Assembly: GCA_016188575.1 (NCBI GenBank)
Contig: JACPHN010000216.1
Coordinates: 24,579-88,578 of the forward strand
Reading direction: 5' to 3'
Length of the DNA: 64,000 nucleotides
From: Candidatus Schekmanbacteria bacterium
Lineage (GTDB): Bacteria > CSSED10-310 > JACPHN01
Part shown: piece by piece, positions 35,058 to 44,129 of the stretch
Layout: the number at the start of each line of letters is the position of its first letter
How positions within the stretch are numbered: the first letter of the stretch is position 1
Translations under genes and position numbers: made by a program
Notes under the pieces: generated by a model
The model's database searches: none
Told to the model about the DNA's origin: nothing
What the model saw: only the letters and a program-made list of their open reading frames with translations

Positions 35058-37754
35058 TCACACCGTCGGCGGAACGGGCGCCGGCTGCGCGCTGCGCTCG
35101 TCCTCGCGGAACACGATCGCGTCGGTGCCGGCTTCATAGTCCGCGGTGATCGCCGTTCCGGGACCGAAGCGCCCGTCGAGGATGGCCGTGGCGAGCGGGT
35201 CCATCAACCGGCGCTGCATGACTCTCGCAAGCGGTCGGGCGCCGTAGACGGGATCGAAGCCTACCGCGGCGAGCTGCTCGACGGCGCGCTCGGTGAGCAC
35301 CAGGGTAAGCCCGCGCGGCGCCAGCCTTGGGAGGAGCTGAGCGAGCTGGATGCGCACGATCTCCGCCATGCGTTCGCGGCCAAGTGACTCGAACAGCACG
35401 ATTTCGTCGATGCGGTTGAGAAACTCGGGGCGGAAGTGCTGGCGGAGCCGCTCCATGATCTGAGCTCGTAGCGACGAGTCGCGGCGATGGAGCGAGCGCA
35501 GGTCGGCGCCGTTGCTGTGCAGAGCGGCCGGCGCTGTGCCCCCGCTGGCCTGTTCCACCGCGCGCTGCTCCAGCAGGTCGCTGCCCACGTTGGAGGTCAT
35601 GATGAGAACGGCGTTGCGGAAATCCACGGTTCGTCCGTGTCCATCCGTGAGGCGACCGTCGTCAAGGACCTGAAGCAGCGCGCTCCACACTTCCGGATGC
35701 GCCTTCTCGATTTCGTCGAAGAGGACGACGCTGTAGGGGCGGCGGCGGACCGCCTCGGTGAGCTGGCCACCTTCATCGTAGCCGACATACCCTGGAGGCG
35801 CGCCGATGAGGCGTGACACGGTATGCCGCTCCATGTACTCGCTCATGTCGAGTCTGATCATGGCCTCGTCGCTCCCGAAGAGAAACGCAGCGAGCGCCTT
35901 GGAGAGCTCGGTCTTGCCGACGCCGGTCGGACCGAGAAACAGGAAAGAAGCGGTGGGCCGGCGCGGGTCCGCAAGCCCGGCGCGTGCCCTGCGGATGGCG
36001 GCGGCGACATTGCCAATCGCATGCTCTTGCCCGACGACGCGCTCACGCAGCCGCTCCTCTATATGCAAGAGCTTTTGGAGCTCGCTTTCGAGCATGCGGG
36101 TCACCGGAATCCCCGTCCAGCGGGCGACGACTGCGGCGATATCCTCTTCGTCGACCTCTTCCTTGAGCATGCAATGGCGCTCGTGGAGCTTGGTGAGCTC
36201 GTCTCGGCCTTTCCTGAGCTGTTCCTCGAGGCCCGGGATTTCGCCGTATCGAAGCTTGGCGACTTTCTCGAGGTCACCGGTGCGTTCGGCGCGCAGAGCT
36301 TCCGCCTTGGCTTCCTCCATGCGCTCCTTGGCGCGCTGGATCTGGCCGACGAGGCTCTTTTCCTGTTGCCAGTGGGTCATGAGGGCGCTGCGCTGCTCGT
36401 TGATGTCGGCAATTTGCCGCTCGACATCGCGCAGCATCTCGCGTGACGGGGCATCGCTTTCGCGGTTGAGCGCCTGCTTGTGGACCTCGAGCTGCAGCAG
36501 GCGTCGTTGCAAGTCGTCGATCTCGGCGGGGAGACTGTCGATCTCGATGCGCAGGCGGCTGGCGGCTTCGTCGATGAGATCGATGGCCTTGTCGGGGAGG
36601 AAGCGATCGGCGATGTAGCGGTGAGACAAAGTGGCGGCGGCGATGATGGCGGCATCTTTGATGCGCACGCCGTGGTGAACTTCGTAGCGATCCTTGAGAC
36701 CGCGGAGGATGGCGAGGGTGTCCTCGACGGAGGGCTCGGTGACGAGGATGGGCTGGAAGCGGCGTTCGAGCGCGGCATCTTTCTCGACGTGTTTGCGGTA
36801 TTCGTCGAGGGTGGTGGCGCCAATGCACCGCAGCTCGCCGCGGGCGAGTGCCGGCTTGAGCATGTTGGAGGCATCGAGCGCGCCCTCGGCGGCGCCGGCG
36901 CCGACGAGGGTGTGCATCTCATCGATGAAGATGATGATTTCGCCCTGGGCTTCGGTGACCTCGCGGAGGACTGCCTTGAGGCGGTCCTCGAATTCGCCGC
37001 GGTACTTGGCGCCGGCGATGAGAGTGCCGATGTCGAGTGCGAGGAGGCGCCGGTTCTTGAGGCCTTCCGGGACGTCTCCGGCGGCGATGCGGCCGGCGAG
37101 GCCTTCGGCGATGGCCGTCTTGCCGACGCCGGGCTCGCCGATCAGCACGGGATTGTTCTTGGTGCGGCGCGAGAGGACCTGCATGACGCGGCGGATCTCC
37201 TCGTCGCGGCCGATGACGGGATCGAGCTTGCCCTTGCGGGCGAGCTCGGTGAGGTCACGGCCAAAGCGCAGCAAGGCCTGGTATTTTTCCTCGGGGTTTT
37301 GGTCGACGACGCGCTGGGCGCCGCGGACATCGCGCAGGGCCGCGAGAATCCCCTCGGTGGTCGCGCCGGCGCGCTGGAGATAGCGGGACGCGGGAAAGTC
37401 GGCTTCGGCCATGGCGAGCAGGAGGTGCTCGCTGCTGATGAACTCGTCGCGGAGGGAGCCAGCCTGCTGCTCGGCGAGCTCGAAGAGGGACTGGGTGTGG
37501 TCGCCGAGGTAGACCTCGGTAGCTCCGGCGGTGATGTGGGGGAGGGCTTCAAGGTGTCGTTGGAGCTGGGCGGCGAGTTTCTCGGTGGTGGCGCCGAGGC
37601 GGGAGAGGATGGCGGGAACCACGCCTTGTGGCTGTTCGAGGAGCGCGGCGAGGAGATGTTCGGGTTCGACGTATTGGTGGGTGTGGCGGCGGGCGTTATC
37701 GGCAGCGGCCTGGATGGCTTCCTGGGCCTTGATGGTGAAACGATCCATGCGCAT
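35058..37754 (-). CDS. clpB: ATP-dependent disaggregase ClpB
   Basis: Start 37754 ([15 protein letters not shown]) has GGAG 6 nt before it and matches the normal ClpB N-terminus; the upstream frame is ignored. The 898-residue protein has the Clp N-domain, a first AAA+ domain with Walker A GEPGVGKT and Walker [12 protein letters not shown], and the coiled-coil middle domain (about 400-520). The second AAA+ domain has [19 protein letters not shown] and [15 protein letters not shown]. With DnaK it rescues aggregated proteins after heat stress. It is convergent with mltG, with 52 nt between. Confidence 0.96.
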   Translation of the reverse strand: MRMDRFTIKAQEAIQAAADNARRHTHQYVEPEHLLAALLEQPQGVVPAILSRLGATTEKLAAQLQRHLEALPHITAGATEVYLGDHTQSLFELAEQQAGSLRDEFISSEHLLLAMAEADFPASRYLQRAGATTEGILAALRDVRGAQRVVDQNPEEKYQALLRFGRDLTELARKGKLDPVIGRDEEIRRVMQVLSRRTKNNPVLIGEPGVGKTAIAEGLAGRIAAGDVPEGLKNRRLLALDIGTLIAGAKYRGEFEDRLKAVLREVTEAQGEIIIFIDEMHTLVGAGAAEGALDASNMLKPALARGELRCIGATTLDEYRKHVEKDAALERRFQPILVTEPSVEDTLAILRGLKDRYEVHHGVRIKDAAIIAAATLSHRYIADRFLPDKAIDLIDEAASRLRIEIDSLPAEIDDLQRRLLQLEVHKQALNRESDAPSREMLRDVERQIADINEQRSALMTHWQQEKSLVGQIQRAKERMEEAKAEALRAERTGDLEKVAKLRYGEIPGLEEQLRKGRDELTKLHERHCMLKEEVDEEDIAAVVARWTGIPVTRMLESELQKLLHIEERLRERVVGQEHAIGNVAAAIRRARAGLADPRRPTASFLFLGPTGVGKTELSKALAAFLFGSDEAMIRLDMSEYMERHTVSRLIGAPPGYVGYDEGGQLTEAVRRRPYSVVLFDEIEKAHPEVWSALLQVLDDGRLTDGHGRTVDFRNAVLIMTSNVGSDLLEQRAVEQASGGTAPAALHSNGADLRSLHRRDSSLRAQIMERLRQHFRPEFLNRIDEIVLFESLGRERMAEIVRIQLAQLLPRLAPRGLTLVLTERAVEQLAAVGFDPVYGARPLARVMQRRLMDPLATAILDGRFGPGTAITADYEAGTDAIVFREDERSAQPAPVPPTV

Positions 37755-37787
37755 GGGAGGCTCCGGGTGGTGTTGATGGCGCGACCT

Positions 37788-37833
37788 ATGTTTAGTCTGA
37801 TCATGAGATAAATGTTTAGCCACTTGCTGTCAA
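37788..37833 (-). promoter_or_regulatory. Candidate clpB promoter region with paired CTAAACAT boxes
   Basis: On the minus strand a TTGACA hexamer (37833-37828) is followed by two direct copies of CTAAACAT (37819-37812 and 37795-37788) spaced 24 bp apart. The -10 is not obvious, neither sigma70 nor sigma32 consensus. No CIRCE element is present. The repeated box may be a regulator site. Confidence 0.35.
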
Positions 37834-37957
37834 GTTTCCGCAGCCGCGCTTCGGCTGCACCCTCCCGCCCCCGTGCGCGGCTGGCATTCCCCGCCCCCCC
37901 GCGGTAGTATCGGCAGCGCCTAGTTTCTAGCCGCCACCGTAGCCTGCGAGGTGTACC

Positions 37958-39184
37958 ATGTATTTCTGGCGAGCTGTCGCCGCTCTGGTTGGTAACCGCG
38001 GTAGATCGCGTCCCCGCGGTCTTCGGCCGCTGATGTTCGTGCTGCCATTTCTCGCTGTCTCCGGCGGCTTGTCGCAAAGCGGTGCCGCCGCCGCGGACGC
38101 CTCCTTTTCCATGGAAACCCGCAGCGCCCTGGCGCTCGACGCCATCGTGCTCGCGCCCTCGCCGCTCTATGAGGTCCTGACTCGCAACGCCGACGCGATT
38201 CGCTCCGGTGCCACCGGTCTTCATGGCGGCGCCGCGGATATCACCGAGGAGGGCATCGTGTCTTTTCTCGCCAAGCGGCAGAAGGTGATCGAAACGCGGG
38301 TCCGCGAGCACGGGCTCAACTACCACAACGCCATCACGCAGTTTGGCAGTATTCTCGGCTACACGACCGCCTGGTTCGATCGCAAGATCGACGGTCCGGT
38401 CGATGTCGCCACCGTCGTTTACGACGGCTACCAGCCGATCGAGGACGTCGCCGCGGCGCTTGCGGAGCGCTTGCGGAGCGGCAACATTGCGCGCCATCCG
38501 CACGCCGCCTACAGTGTCATCGTCAACTTTGTTCTCGACTACTGGTGCACGATCCTGGCCGCTGTTCACGACCCCGGTCAGATCGCCTATGCGCCGGACG
38601 GTGCCTATCTCAAGCACGTCACCGACAAGGGCTTCGAGGCGAGCACGGCGCATCGCAAGGACCTCAACGCCAAGCTCCTGCATGCGGACACGGGGGAAGA
38701 GGAGTCGGTGGCGTTGAAGGGTTGGGTTCTGGATGGATGCACGTACTTTGCGGAGTCAATGGGCCGCCTGGAAGTTGCCGACGCGGCGTGCACCATCGAA
38801 AAGGGCCAGCAGGCGCGCCGGGTGGCCGCCGAGTTTCTCGCTGACGGCGTCGAGATCATCTTGCTGCCACAGGGGTATTACGGCACGACGTACGCGAGAT
38901 TCCGCGTTGCCGGCGAGTTCCTGAGCCGGAAGCTCGTGCTCGTGGACCTGGCGACATGGCGCCGGTTTGACGAGACGCACTTCAGCAAGGGTTCGGCCGG
39001 CCGAGGCCTGTTCTACAGCTTTCAACTGGAGCCGCCCGCCGGGGACTTCCGCAAGATCGAGCAGGCTCGCCGGGGTGAGGCCAGCGCTCCGGTCATCAGC
39101 CCTCTCGGGCCGCCGATCGCGCTCACCACGTACTATACGGAACAGGGCGGCATGATCATCTGGACGCGCCCGCACAAGCGCTAG
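37958..39184 (+). CDS. Exported protein of unknown function
   Basis: This 408-residue protein has a signal peptide (basic start, then LMFVLPFLAVSGGLSQSGAAAA). The mature part has no motif I recognise. It contains several tryptophans, cysteines in DYWCTIL, LDGCTYF and AACTIEK, and a C-terminal ALTTYYTEQGGMIIWTRPHKR. The composition is like a periplasmic soluble domain. It stands alone, 200 nt from the divergent clpB gene, and its stop abuts a palindromic element. It could be a substrate-binding or adhesion protein, but nothing in the sequence decides this. Confidence 0.65.
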   Translation: MYFWRAVAALVGNRGRSRPRGLRPLMFVLPFLAVSGGLSQSGAAAADASFSMETRSALALDAIVLAPSPLYEVLTRNADAIRSGATGLHGGAADITEEGIVSFLAKRQKVIETRVREHGLNYHNAITQFGSILGYTTAWFDRKIDGPVDVATVVYDGYQPIEDVAAALAERLRSGNIARHPHAAYSVIVNFVLDYWCTILAAVHDPGQIAYAPDGAYLKHVTDKGFEASTAHRKDLNAKLLHADTGEEESVALKGWVLDGCTYFAESMGRLEVADAACTIEKGQQARRVAAEFLADGVEIILLPQGYYGTTYARFRVAGEFLSRKLVLVDLATWRRFDETHFSKGSAGRGLFYSFQLEPPAGDFRKIEQARRGEASAPVISPLGPPIALTTYYTEQGGMIIWTRPHKR

Positions 39185-39262
39185 GACCCGTAACGAAACA
39201 ACTGTGTCAAGCACCGAGGCCTTCGCAGCCGGCCGATTGCAACAGCTATTTCGTTACGGGTC
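39185..39262. repeat. 78-bp palindromic element between convergent genes
   Basis: GACCCGTAACGAAA (39185-39198) and its perfect reverse complement (39249-39262) frame a 50-nt interior. Similarity extends imperfectly about 14 nt inward on both arms. It begins right after the stop of the exported-protein gene. It may be a miniature mobile element or a bidirectional terminator; there is no T-run. Confidence 0.5.
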
Positions 39263-39321
39263 TCTGGGCGCACGCGCGACGCAACTCGCCCGCGGTGCCG
39301 CTTGTGGCCCCGCGGGCCCTC

Positions 39322-40260
39322 TCAATCCGCGATCTCGAGCTCCTTCTCGGAGTACAGCTCCGTCCACGCACGAGGTACCACGTGCGACAGCCGCGTGTAG
39401 TCGAACAGCGCCTTGCCCTCTGTCGTCTCGTGCATCCGCAGGAGCTCGCGGGTGATGGCAGCGGCTTCGCCGGCCTCCACGGGCTGAAATAGCACGGTGA
39501 GCAGCACGGGCAGCGGGCGCGAGACGTGGATCTCGCGCATCATCCTCCATACTGCTGCCGAGCGGTCTTGCAGTACCTCCAGTACCCGGCTCGACATCAG
39601 CGCCGCGTCGGCTTGACCGTACATGACCCCCATGACCGCCGAGATCGAGGACGTCGTGGGAATGAGCTCACCGAGGTCGGACAGGCGGACCGCGTTGGCC
39701 AGAACCTCACCTTCGAAGCGATCGGCCCGCCTCCCCCACAGCTCGGGTGCGATCACTCTCTTGCCCCGAATCTGCGCAAGCTCCGTGATGGGGCTGTCTC
39801 GCCTGACCACGACACTGATGGTGTGCGTGACCTTGCCTTCATTGGTCACGGAGGCGCCGACCATCGCGAGGTTCCACCGTTTGCGTTTTTCCAGAGCCAC
39901 CTCCGCATGAATCACGCCGGCAGTCGGATAGTGGTCGGTGCCCTTGGAGCTCTCGATGTACTTCTCGAGGTCCGCAAGGTGCAGAAATGCGAGCACCTTG
40001 GCGCGCGCCGAGAGGGCTGGTCCCATGACGGCGGTGAGATAGTTCTGGAACTTCCCGGCGATTTCGGCCAGGTCTCGACCCGCGGTGTCCGGGAAGTAGT
40101 AGACCGCGATCTGCTCGCGCAGACCCGCCATTTCCTGCCGGACCGCCGGCCGGGGCTCCAACGCTGCCGGCGGTGCCGCCGGGGCGACGGCAGGTATTCC
40201 CGTGGCGTCGAGCGCCATGATGCAACCCGCGGCGACGATCGCAGCCAGTCTTGAACGCAT
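39322..40260 (-). CDS. PhnD-like periplasmic substrate-binding protein
   Basis: This 312-residue protein has an N-terminal signal (LAAIVAAGCIMALDATG). It follows the phosphonate/phosphite/phosphate-binding PhnD fold: VVVRRDSPITELAQIRGKRVIAP, GMLFS-type region replaced by GVMYGQADAALMSS, and a final VSRPLPVLLTVLF. The family binds oxyanions or related ligands. No transporter permease or ATPase gene is adjacent, so it may serve as a sensor or orphan binding protein. AGGGG precedes ATG 40260. The inverted-repeat element copy B starts 38 nt upstream. Confidence 0.7.
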   Translation of the reverse strand: MRSRLAAIVAAGCIMALDATGIPAVAPAAPPAALEPRPAVRQEMAGLREQIAVYYFPDTAGRDLAEIAGKFQNYLTAVMGPALSARAKVLAFLHLADLEKYIESSKGTDHYPTAGVIHAEVALEKRKRWNLAMVGASVTNEGKVTHTISVVVRRDSPITELAQIRGKRVIAPELWGRRADRFEGEVLANAVRLSDLGELIPTTSSISAVMGVMYGQADAALMSSRVLEVLQDRSAAVWRMMREIHVSRPLPVLLTVLFQPVEAGEAAAITRELLRMHETTEGKALFDYTRLSHVVPRAWTELYSEKELEIAD

Positions 40261-40297
40261 CGGAGCCCCTGGGAAGGCGGACCAGCCCATCTATTTG

Positions 40298-40386
40298 GGC
40301 GACGGCCGAATGTCGGGTGATGCTCCCTTACAAGTATCCACGCGCATTTGCGCTCGCCATGGTGTGGAGCACATTCGGCCGACGCC
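40298..40386. repeat. Dispersed inverted-repeat element, copy B
   Basis: This 89-bp unit has 16-bp terminal inverted repeats: GGCGACGGCCGAATGT (40298-40313) and ACATTCGGCCGACGCC (40371-40386), with one mismatch. The interior matches copy A at 30981-31068 on the opposite strand, including GATGCTCCCTTACAAG. The structure is that of a MITE-like element. Confidence 0.65.
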
Positions 40387-40465
40387 TCTGCTTGTCGCTT
40401 CAGCATGGTCTGGAGGCCGGGAAAAATCCAGCCCGCTCCGCGGGAGCGCAGGCGCCGGAATGAAA

Positions 40466-40493
40466 GAAGGCCTGGGATGGGGCCCAGGCCTTC
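40466..40493 (-). terminator. Rho-independent-type terminator of the PDZ gene
   Basis: A perfect 11-bp stem (GAAGGCCTGGG / CCCAGGCCTTC) with a 6-nt loop is followed on the minus strand by TTTCATTCC. It lies 45 nt downstream of the twin-PDZ gene's stop. A second hairpin (TCACCCTG / CAGGGTGA, 40498-40535) lies between. Confidence 0.5.
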
Positions 40494-40537
40494 AGCGTCA
40501 CCCTGTCCAGGGGGGGGAAGAGGCTAGCAGGGTGACG

Positions 40538-41632
40538 TCATCTCACCTTTTCATGCTCGCTTCGCAGCTCGTCGAGCTGCTTTTGCAGCTCTTCCAGGCG
40601 GTCAGCGATTTCCTCACGAAGCTCGCCGCGCGTTTCCTCGATCTCCTGCCGGAGCTCCATGAGCTCCTCGCGCACCTCGTTGTCCAGAAGCAGCGGCTGG
40701 CCACCGCGAAGTTGCAGCTCGCGGAGATCACCGCGGAAGCCTTCCATGCCACGCGCTTGTTCCGGGAGCTTGACCGTCAGCGTCTGCCGTTTAGCCTTGC
40801 GCACGATCGCGATCTTGACGTCTTCACCGGCCTTGGCCTCGCGCACGGCTTCACCGAGCTCCTCGGCGTCGTCGATCGCCTTACCGCCAAGCTCGACGAT
40901 GACGTCGCCGGGTTTCAGGCCAGCTTTCGACGCCGCCGAATCGTCCATCACGCGCGTTACCAACACGCCCTCGCCCGCGCTGACTCCGAAGTACTCGGCG
41001 AGCGAGCTCTCGTCGAGGTCGTGAAGCTCAACGCCCAGGCGCGGACGCCCGGCGATCCGCAGAATCTCCGCCATCGGTCCGTGCTCCTCGTGCCCCGAAA
41101 ACGCATGCTTGTGCGGGCAATCCTTGCCGGCGCAGGGGGATCCTTCGCCCCGCAGCAGGGCGCGTGGCTCGCGGCTGTCCAGCGTCACGCTGATCTTCAT
41201 TGGCTTTCCCTGCCGCTGCACCGTCAGCTCGACGAGCTTGCCAGGGTGCGATCCGATCGACTCGATGAAGTAGTCGATATCTTTCAGCTTTGCGCCATCG
41301 AGGGCCGTGATGACATCGCCACGTTTGAGACTTGCCTTGTCCGCCGGGCTGCCGCTGACGACGTCGGAGATCAGCGCGCCGGCGTCAGTGCCGAGCTTCA
41401 GGGCGTCTTGCAGCGCCGGGGTCACCTCTTGAAGGTACACCCCGAGCCATCCCCGTGCAGTGGTATTTTCCGCCGGGGAGGCTTTCGCTTCCTCGTTCCG
41501 CGCCTCGGCGGTAGGCGCCGCACCGCCCGACAGCTCGGCCGCTGCCGGCCTTGGAAGCACGTAAATCCCAGTGACTGCCGCGACTGCTGCCACCGACACC
41601 AGCGCAGCCAGGCGCCCTCGTAACGTAGCCAT
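40538..41632 (-). CDS. Exported twin-PDZ protein with C-terminal coiled coil
   Basis: This 364-residue protein has a signal/anchor segment (residues 6-30) and two PDZ domains. The first is GWLGVYLQEVTPAL...GALISDVVSGSPADKASLKRGDVITALDG; the second is RLGVELHDLD...GVLVTRVMDDSAASKAGLKPGDVIVELGG. A charged, probably coiled-coil tail follows (ELMELRQEIEETRGELREE...). It resembles HtrA/DegQ proteins that have lost the protease domain, so it is probably a periplasmic chaperone or scaffold. Between the PDZ domains is a Cys/His patch (CAGKDCPHKHAFSGHEEH), possibly metal-binding. AGGAGG lies 7 nt before the ATG. Confidence 0.85.
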   Translation of the reverse strand: MATLRGRLAALVSVAAVAAVTGIYVLPRPAAAELSGGAAPTAEARNEEAKASPAENTTARGWLGVYLQEVTPALQDALKLGTDAGALISDVVSGSPADKASLKRGDVITALDGAKLKDIDYFIESIGSHPGKLVELTVQRQGKPMKISVTLDSREPRALLRGEGSPCAGKDCPHKHAFSGHEEHGPMAEILRIAGRPRLGVELHDLDESSLAEYFGVSAGEGVLVTRVMDDSAASKAGLKPGDVIVELGGKAIDDAEELGEAVREAKAGEDVKIAIVRKAKRQTLTVKLPEQARGMEGFRGDLRELQLRGGQPLLLDNEVREELMELRQEIEETRGELREEIADRLEELQKQLDELRSEHEKVR

Positions 41633-41668
41633 CTGTGGCCCTCCTAATCTGCTAATTCTTCAACGCTC

Positions 41669-42400
41669 ATGAGCAAGAACGCATCGACGCTGGAAAAGGT
41701 TTCCGGGGATTGGGAGAGAGCGCGTGCCGTGATATTCTCCAAGGTCACTGTTCCTGGGATGCCATGCATGCAAGACGACGGAATTCGCTATGAGCATATT
41801 GCGAACGACCGCCGCGGGGAAGCTCTCCTGGCCGGACGGCTGGCGGTGCTGATCCTGACCGCGGGGGTCTTGCTGTCGTCTGGAGGAGGAAGCGAGAGGT
41901 TGGCTCGCGCTGAAGTGCTTCCCTATCAGGTTGCATTCGCCCGGCTTGCCCCCCGGGAGCAGCTCGTGATTCGGGAGCTGTGGGCGTCGCTTCCCGAGCT
42001 GTGCGACGGCCGCGGCCGTTCCCGCCAGTGGCCGGGGTCCGCCGAGCTGGCTGCGGATTTCCTCTCTCCATTCTCGCCCATGGCTGTCGCCGGCGGCCGG
42101 ATCGTCTATGCCTGGCAGGAGGAGCTCGACGCGGCGCGGGGTTTCTATCTCGGCACTCCCGAGGACGTGACCTTGCCGGCGGTGTTATTGCAGGTCGAGG
42201 AGACGGAAGGGAGCTCGGATCCGGCTCACCTCCGGCTCATTGGGCTGGACAGCAGTCACCTGAAGCAGCCGGATGGACGCGTGATTCACTTCTCGCTGTG
42301 GATTGCGGGCGCCGGAGCGCGCCACGCCGGGGTTCCCTCGCGCCCCGAGATGTTGGGCTGGCGGCAGGTGGTGGCGCCGAGCGCGGAGAGTGCGATTTGA
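41669..42400 (+). CDS. Membrane-anchored protein of unknown function heading a metal ABC transporter operon
   Basis: This 243-residue frame has one hydrophobic segment (AGRLAVLILTAGVLL) that would be an N-terminal anchor if translation starts at ATG 41759 or 41768; no start has a strong ribosome site. The exported part has no recognised domain (WQEELDAARGFYLGTPEDVTLPAVLLQVEE..., HLRLIGLDSSHLKQPDGRVIHFSLW). Its stop overlaps the start of the first metal-binding protein (TTGA), so it belongs to that operon. A role in metal handling at the membrane is inferred from position only. Confidence 0.6.
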   Translation: MSKNASTLEKVSGDWERARAVIFSKVTVPGMPCMQDDGIRYEHIANDRRGEALLAGRLAVLILTAGVLLSSGGGSERLARAEVLPYQVAFARLAPREQLVIRELWASLPELCDGRGRSRQWPGSAELAADFLSPFSPMAVAGGRIVYAWQEELDAARGFYLGTPEDVTLPAVLLQVEETEGSSDPAHLRLIGLDSSHLKQPDGRVIHFSLWIAGAGARHAGVPSRPEMLGWRQVVAPSAESAI

Positions 42401-43374
42401 CCGGCGGTCGGGTGTGCCGCGTGCCCGCGGCCGGATGGGGTGTGGCGGTGGCCTTGGGGTTTGTCCTGGCGCACGGCGAGCCCGGCCGACTGCGGGTCGG
42501 TGTGACCACGCCGAGCTACTACTCCTGGGTAGCGCGGCTGGCGGCGGATCTCCCCGTCGACATCGTTCCGGTGCTGCCACCGGGGGTGGACCTCCACAGC
42601 TATCAGCCCCGCGCCGAGGATCTTCGCCGGATCGCAGATCTGGACGTGCTCGTTGCCAACGGTCTCGGTCACGACGCCTTCATCGAGCCCATGCTGCGGG
42701 CCGCCAGCCGGGAATCGCTGCCGCGCGTCGACTTGCACAAGGGCGTGCCGCTCATCCCCTATCAGCGCGGGCAGAGTCATGCTCATGGCGGCGCTGCGCC
42801 AGGCGGCGACGGTGATACGGCGTCGCCCCCGGCCTACAACCCGCACACTTTTGTCTCCATCTCGGCGGCGATTCAGCAAATCTACAATCTCGAGGCAGCG
42901 CTCGCGGAGCTCCTGCCGCAGCACGCGGAGACCCTGCGGGCAAACGCCCGCGCCTACGTGCGCCGATTGCGGTCTCTGAAGGCCGCGGCCGCCGGACAGC
43001 TCAGCGCTCTGCAAAGTCCTCGCCTTGCCACGGTTCACGACGGCTACGCCTATTTGCTGCAGGAGCTCGGCCTTTCCGTCGAGCTTGTCATGCAGCCCAA
43101 GCACGGCATCGAGCCGTCGGCGCAGGAGCTCGCTGACGTCGTCGCGCTTCTCCGCTCCAGGCAGATTGCGCTGATTCTCAGCGAGGCCGACTTTCCCCAG
43201 CAATACGTCGCGCTCCTGACCGCGGAGACGGGAATACCGGCGTTTGGGGTGAGCCATCTCAGTATCGGAGAGTACGCGCCCCAGTACTTTGAAGACGCTA
43301 CTGGGAAAAACCTCGCGATTCTCGTCGAGGCGGTCCGCACGGCGGCGAAAGGGCAGGAGGGTGCCGCGAAATGA
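42397..43374 (+). CDS. Zinc/manganese ABC transporter substrate-binding protein (ZnuA-like)
   Basis: TTG 42397 was chosen because GGAGAG lies 6 nt upstream and it overlaps the previous stop. The 325-residue cluster-A-I binding protein has the metal ligands in order: H67 in DLHSYQPRAEDL, His in NPHTFVSISAA, His in TVHDGYAYLLQELGL and an acidic residue in LSEADFPQQYVALLTAETG. A short loop with His-x-His (QSHAHGG) precedes the second ligand, as in zinc-specific members. It delivers metal to the permease encoded two genes on. The ATPase gene overlaps its end by 4 nt. Confidence 0.88.
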   Translation: MTGGRVCRVPAAGWGVAVALGFVLAHGEPGRLRVGVTTPSYYSWVARLAADLPVDIVPVLPPGVDLHSYQPRAEDLRRIADLDVLVANGLGHDAFIEPMLRAASRESLPRVDLHKGVPLIPYQRGQSHAHGGAAPGGDGDTASPPAYNPHTFVSISAAIQQIYNLEAALAELLPQHAETLRANARAYVRRLRSLKAAAAGQLSALQSPRLATVHDGYAYLLQELGLSVELVMQPKHGIEPSAQELADVVALLRSRQIALILSEADFPQQYVALLTAETGIPAFGVSHLSIGEYAPQYFEDATGKNLAILVEAVRTAAKGQEGAAK

Positions 43375-44129
43375 CCGTCGGGGCCGGCGTGGGGGCGGCC
43401 GCGCCGCCCTTGATCGAGGTGCGCGCCGTCACGGTGCGGCACGGCGCGGAATCCGTCATCGATCGCGTGAGCATCGATTTTGCGCGCGCGGAAATCCACG
43501 CCATCATTGGCCCGAATGGCGGCGGCAAGACGACGCTCTTGCGCGCGTTGCTGGGCCAGGTGCCGTTCACCGGGGAGATTCGGGCCGGCTGGCGCGCTTC
43601 CGGGCGTATCGGGTACGTGCCCCAACGTCTCCGGCTAGGTTCCGCGCTGCCGATCACGGTGGCGGAGTTTCTCTTTGTCGCGGCTCAACGCCGGCCGCTG
43701 TGGTCGCGCTGGCAGCGCCTACGGCCAGACCCCGAGGTCGCGCCGCTCTTGCGGCGTCTGCAGCTCGACCACCTGCTCGGACGGCGGTTGTTCGAGCTTT
43801 CCGGCGGCGAGCGCCAGCGCGTGGTGTTGCTCCAGGCGCTCGTGCCTCTGCCCGAGCTCCTGCTGCTTGACGGGCCCGCCGGAGGTATCGACCGCGTCGG
43901 TCTGGAGGCCGTTGAAAGCATGCTCCAGGAGCTGCCTGCTCAGGGCGTGACCGCGATTCTGGTAACGCATGATCTGGACCAGGTCATGCGCATTTCCCAG
44001 CGCGTTACCTGTTTGCATCATCAAGTTCGGTTTTCCGGTCCGCCCGCGGCGGTGCTGACCGATGACCGCGTGCTGTCGGCGTTTCGCCCGGCGGAGCTGG
44101 TGGCGTCACCCGTGGAGGCGCCGCGGTGA
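43371..44129 (+). CDS. Zinc/manganese ABC transporter ATPase (ZnuC-like) with Walker B Glu replaced by Gly
   Basis: This 252-residue protein has Walker A GPNGGGKTT, Q-loop YVPQRLRL, signature LSGGERQRV, D-loop GGIDRVG and H-loop LVTHDLD. Walker B reads LLLLDGPAGG: the catalytic glutamate that follows the aspartate in almost all ABC ATPases (DEP) is glycine here (GGG codon). Everything else is intact. Either hydrolysis is impaired, or another residue compensates, or there is a base error. It overlaps both neighbours by 4 nt. Confidence 0.9.
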   Translation: MTVGAGVGAAAPPLIEVRAVTVRHGAESVIDRVSIDFARAEIHAIIGPNGGGKTTLLRALLGQVPFTGEIRAGWRASGRIGYVPQRLRLGSALPITVAEFLFVAAQRRPLWSRWQRLRPDPEVAPLLRRLQLDHLLGRRLFELSGGERQRVVLLQALVPLPELLLLDGPAGGIDRVGLEAVESMLQELPAQGVTAILVTHDLDQVMRISQRVTCLHHQVRFSGPPAAVLTDDRVLSAFRPAELVASPVEAPR

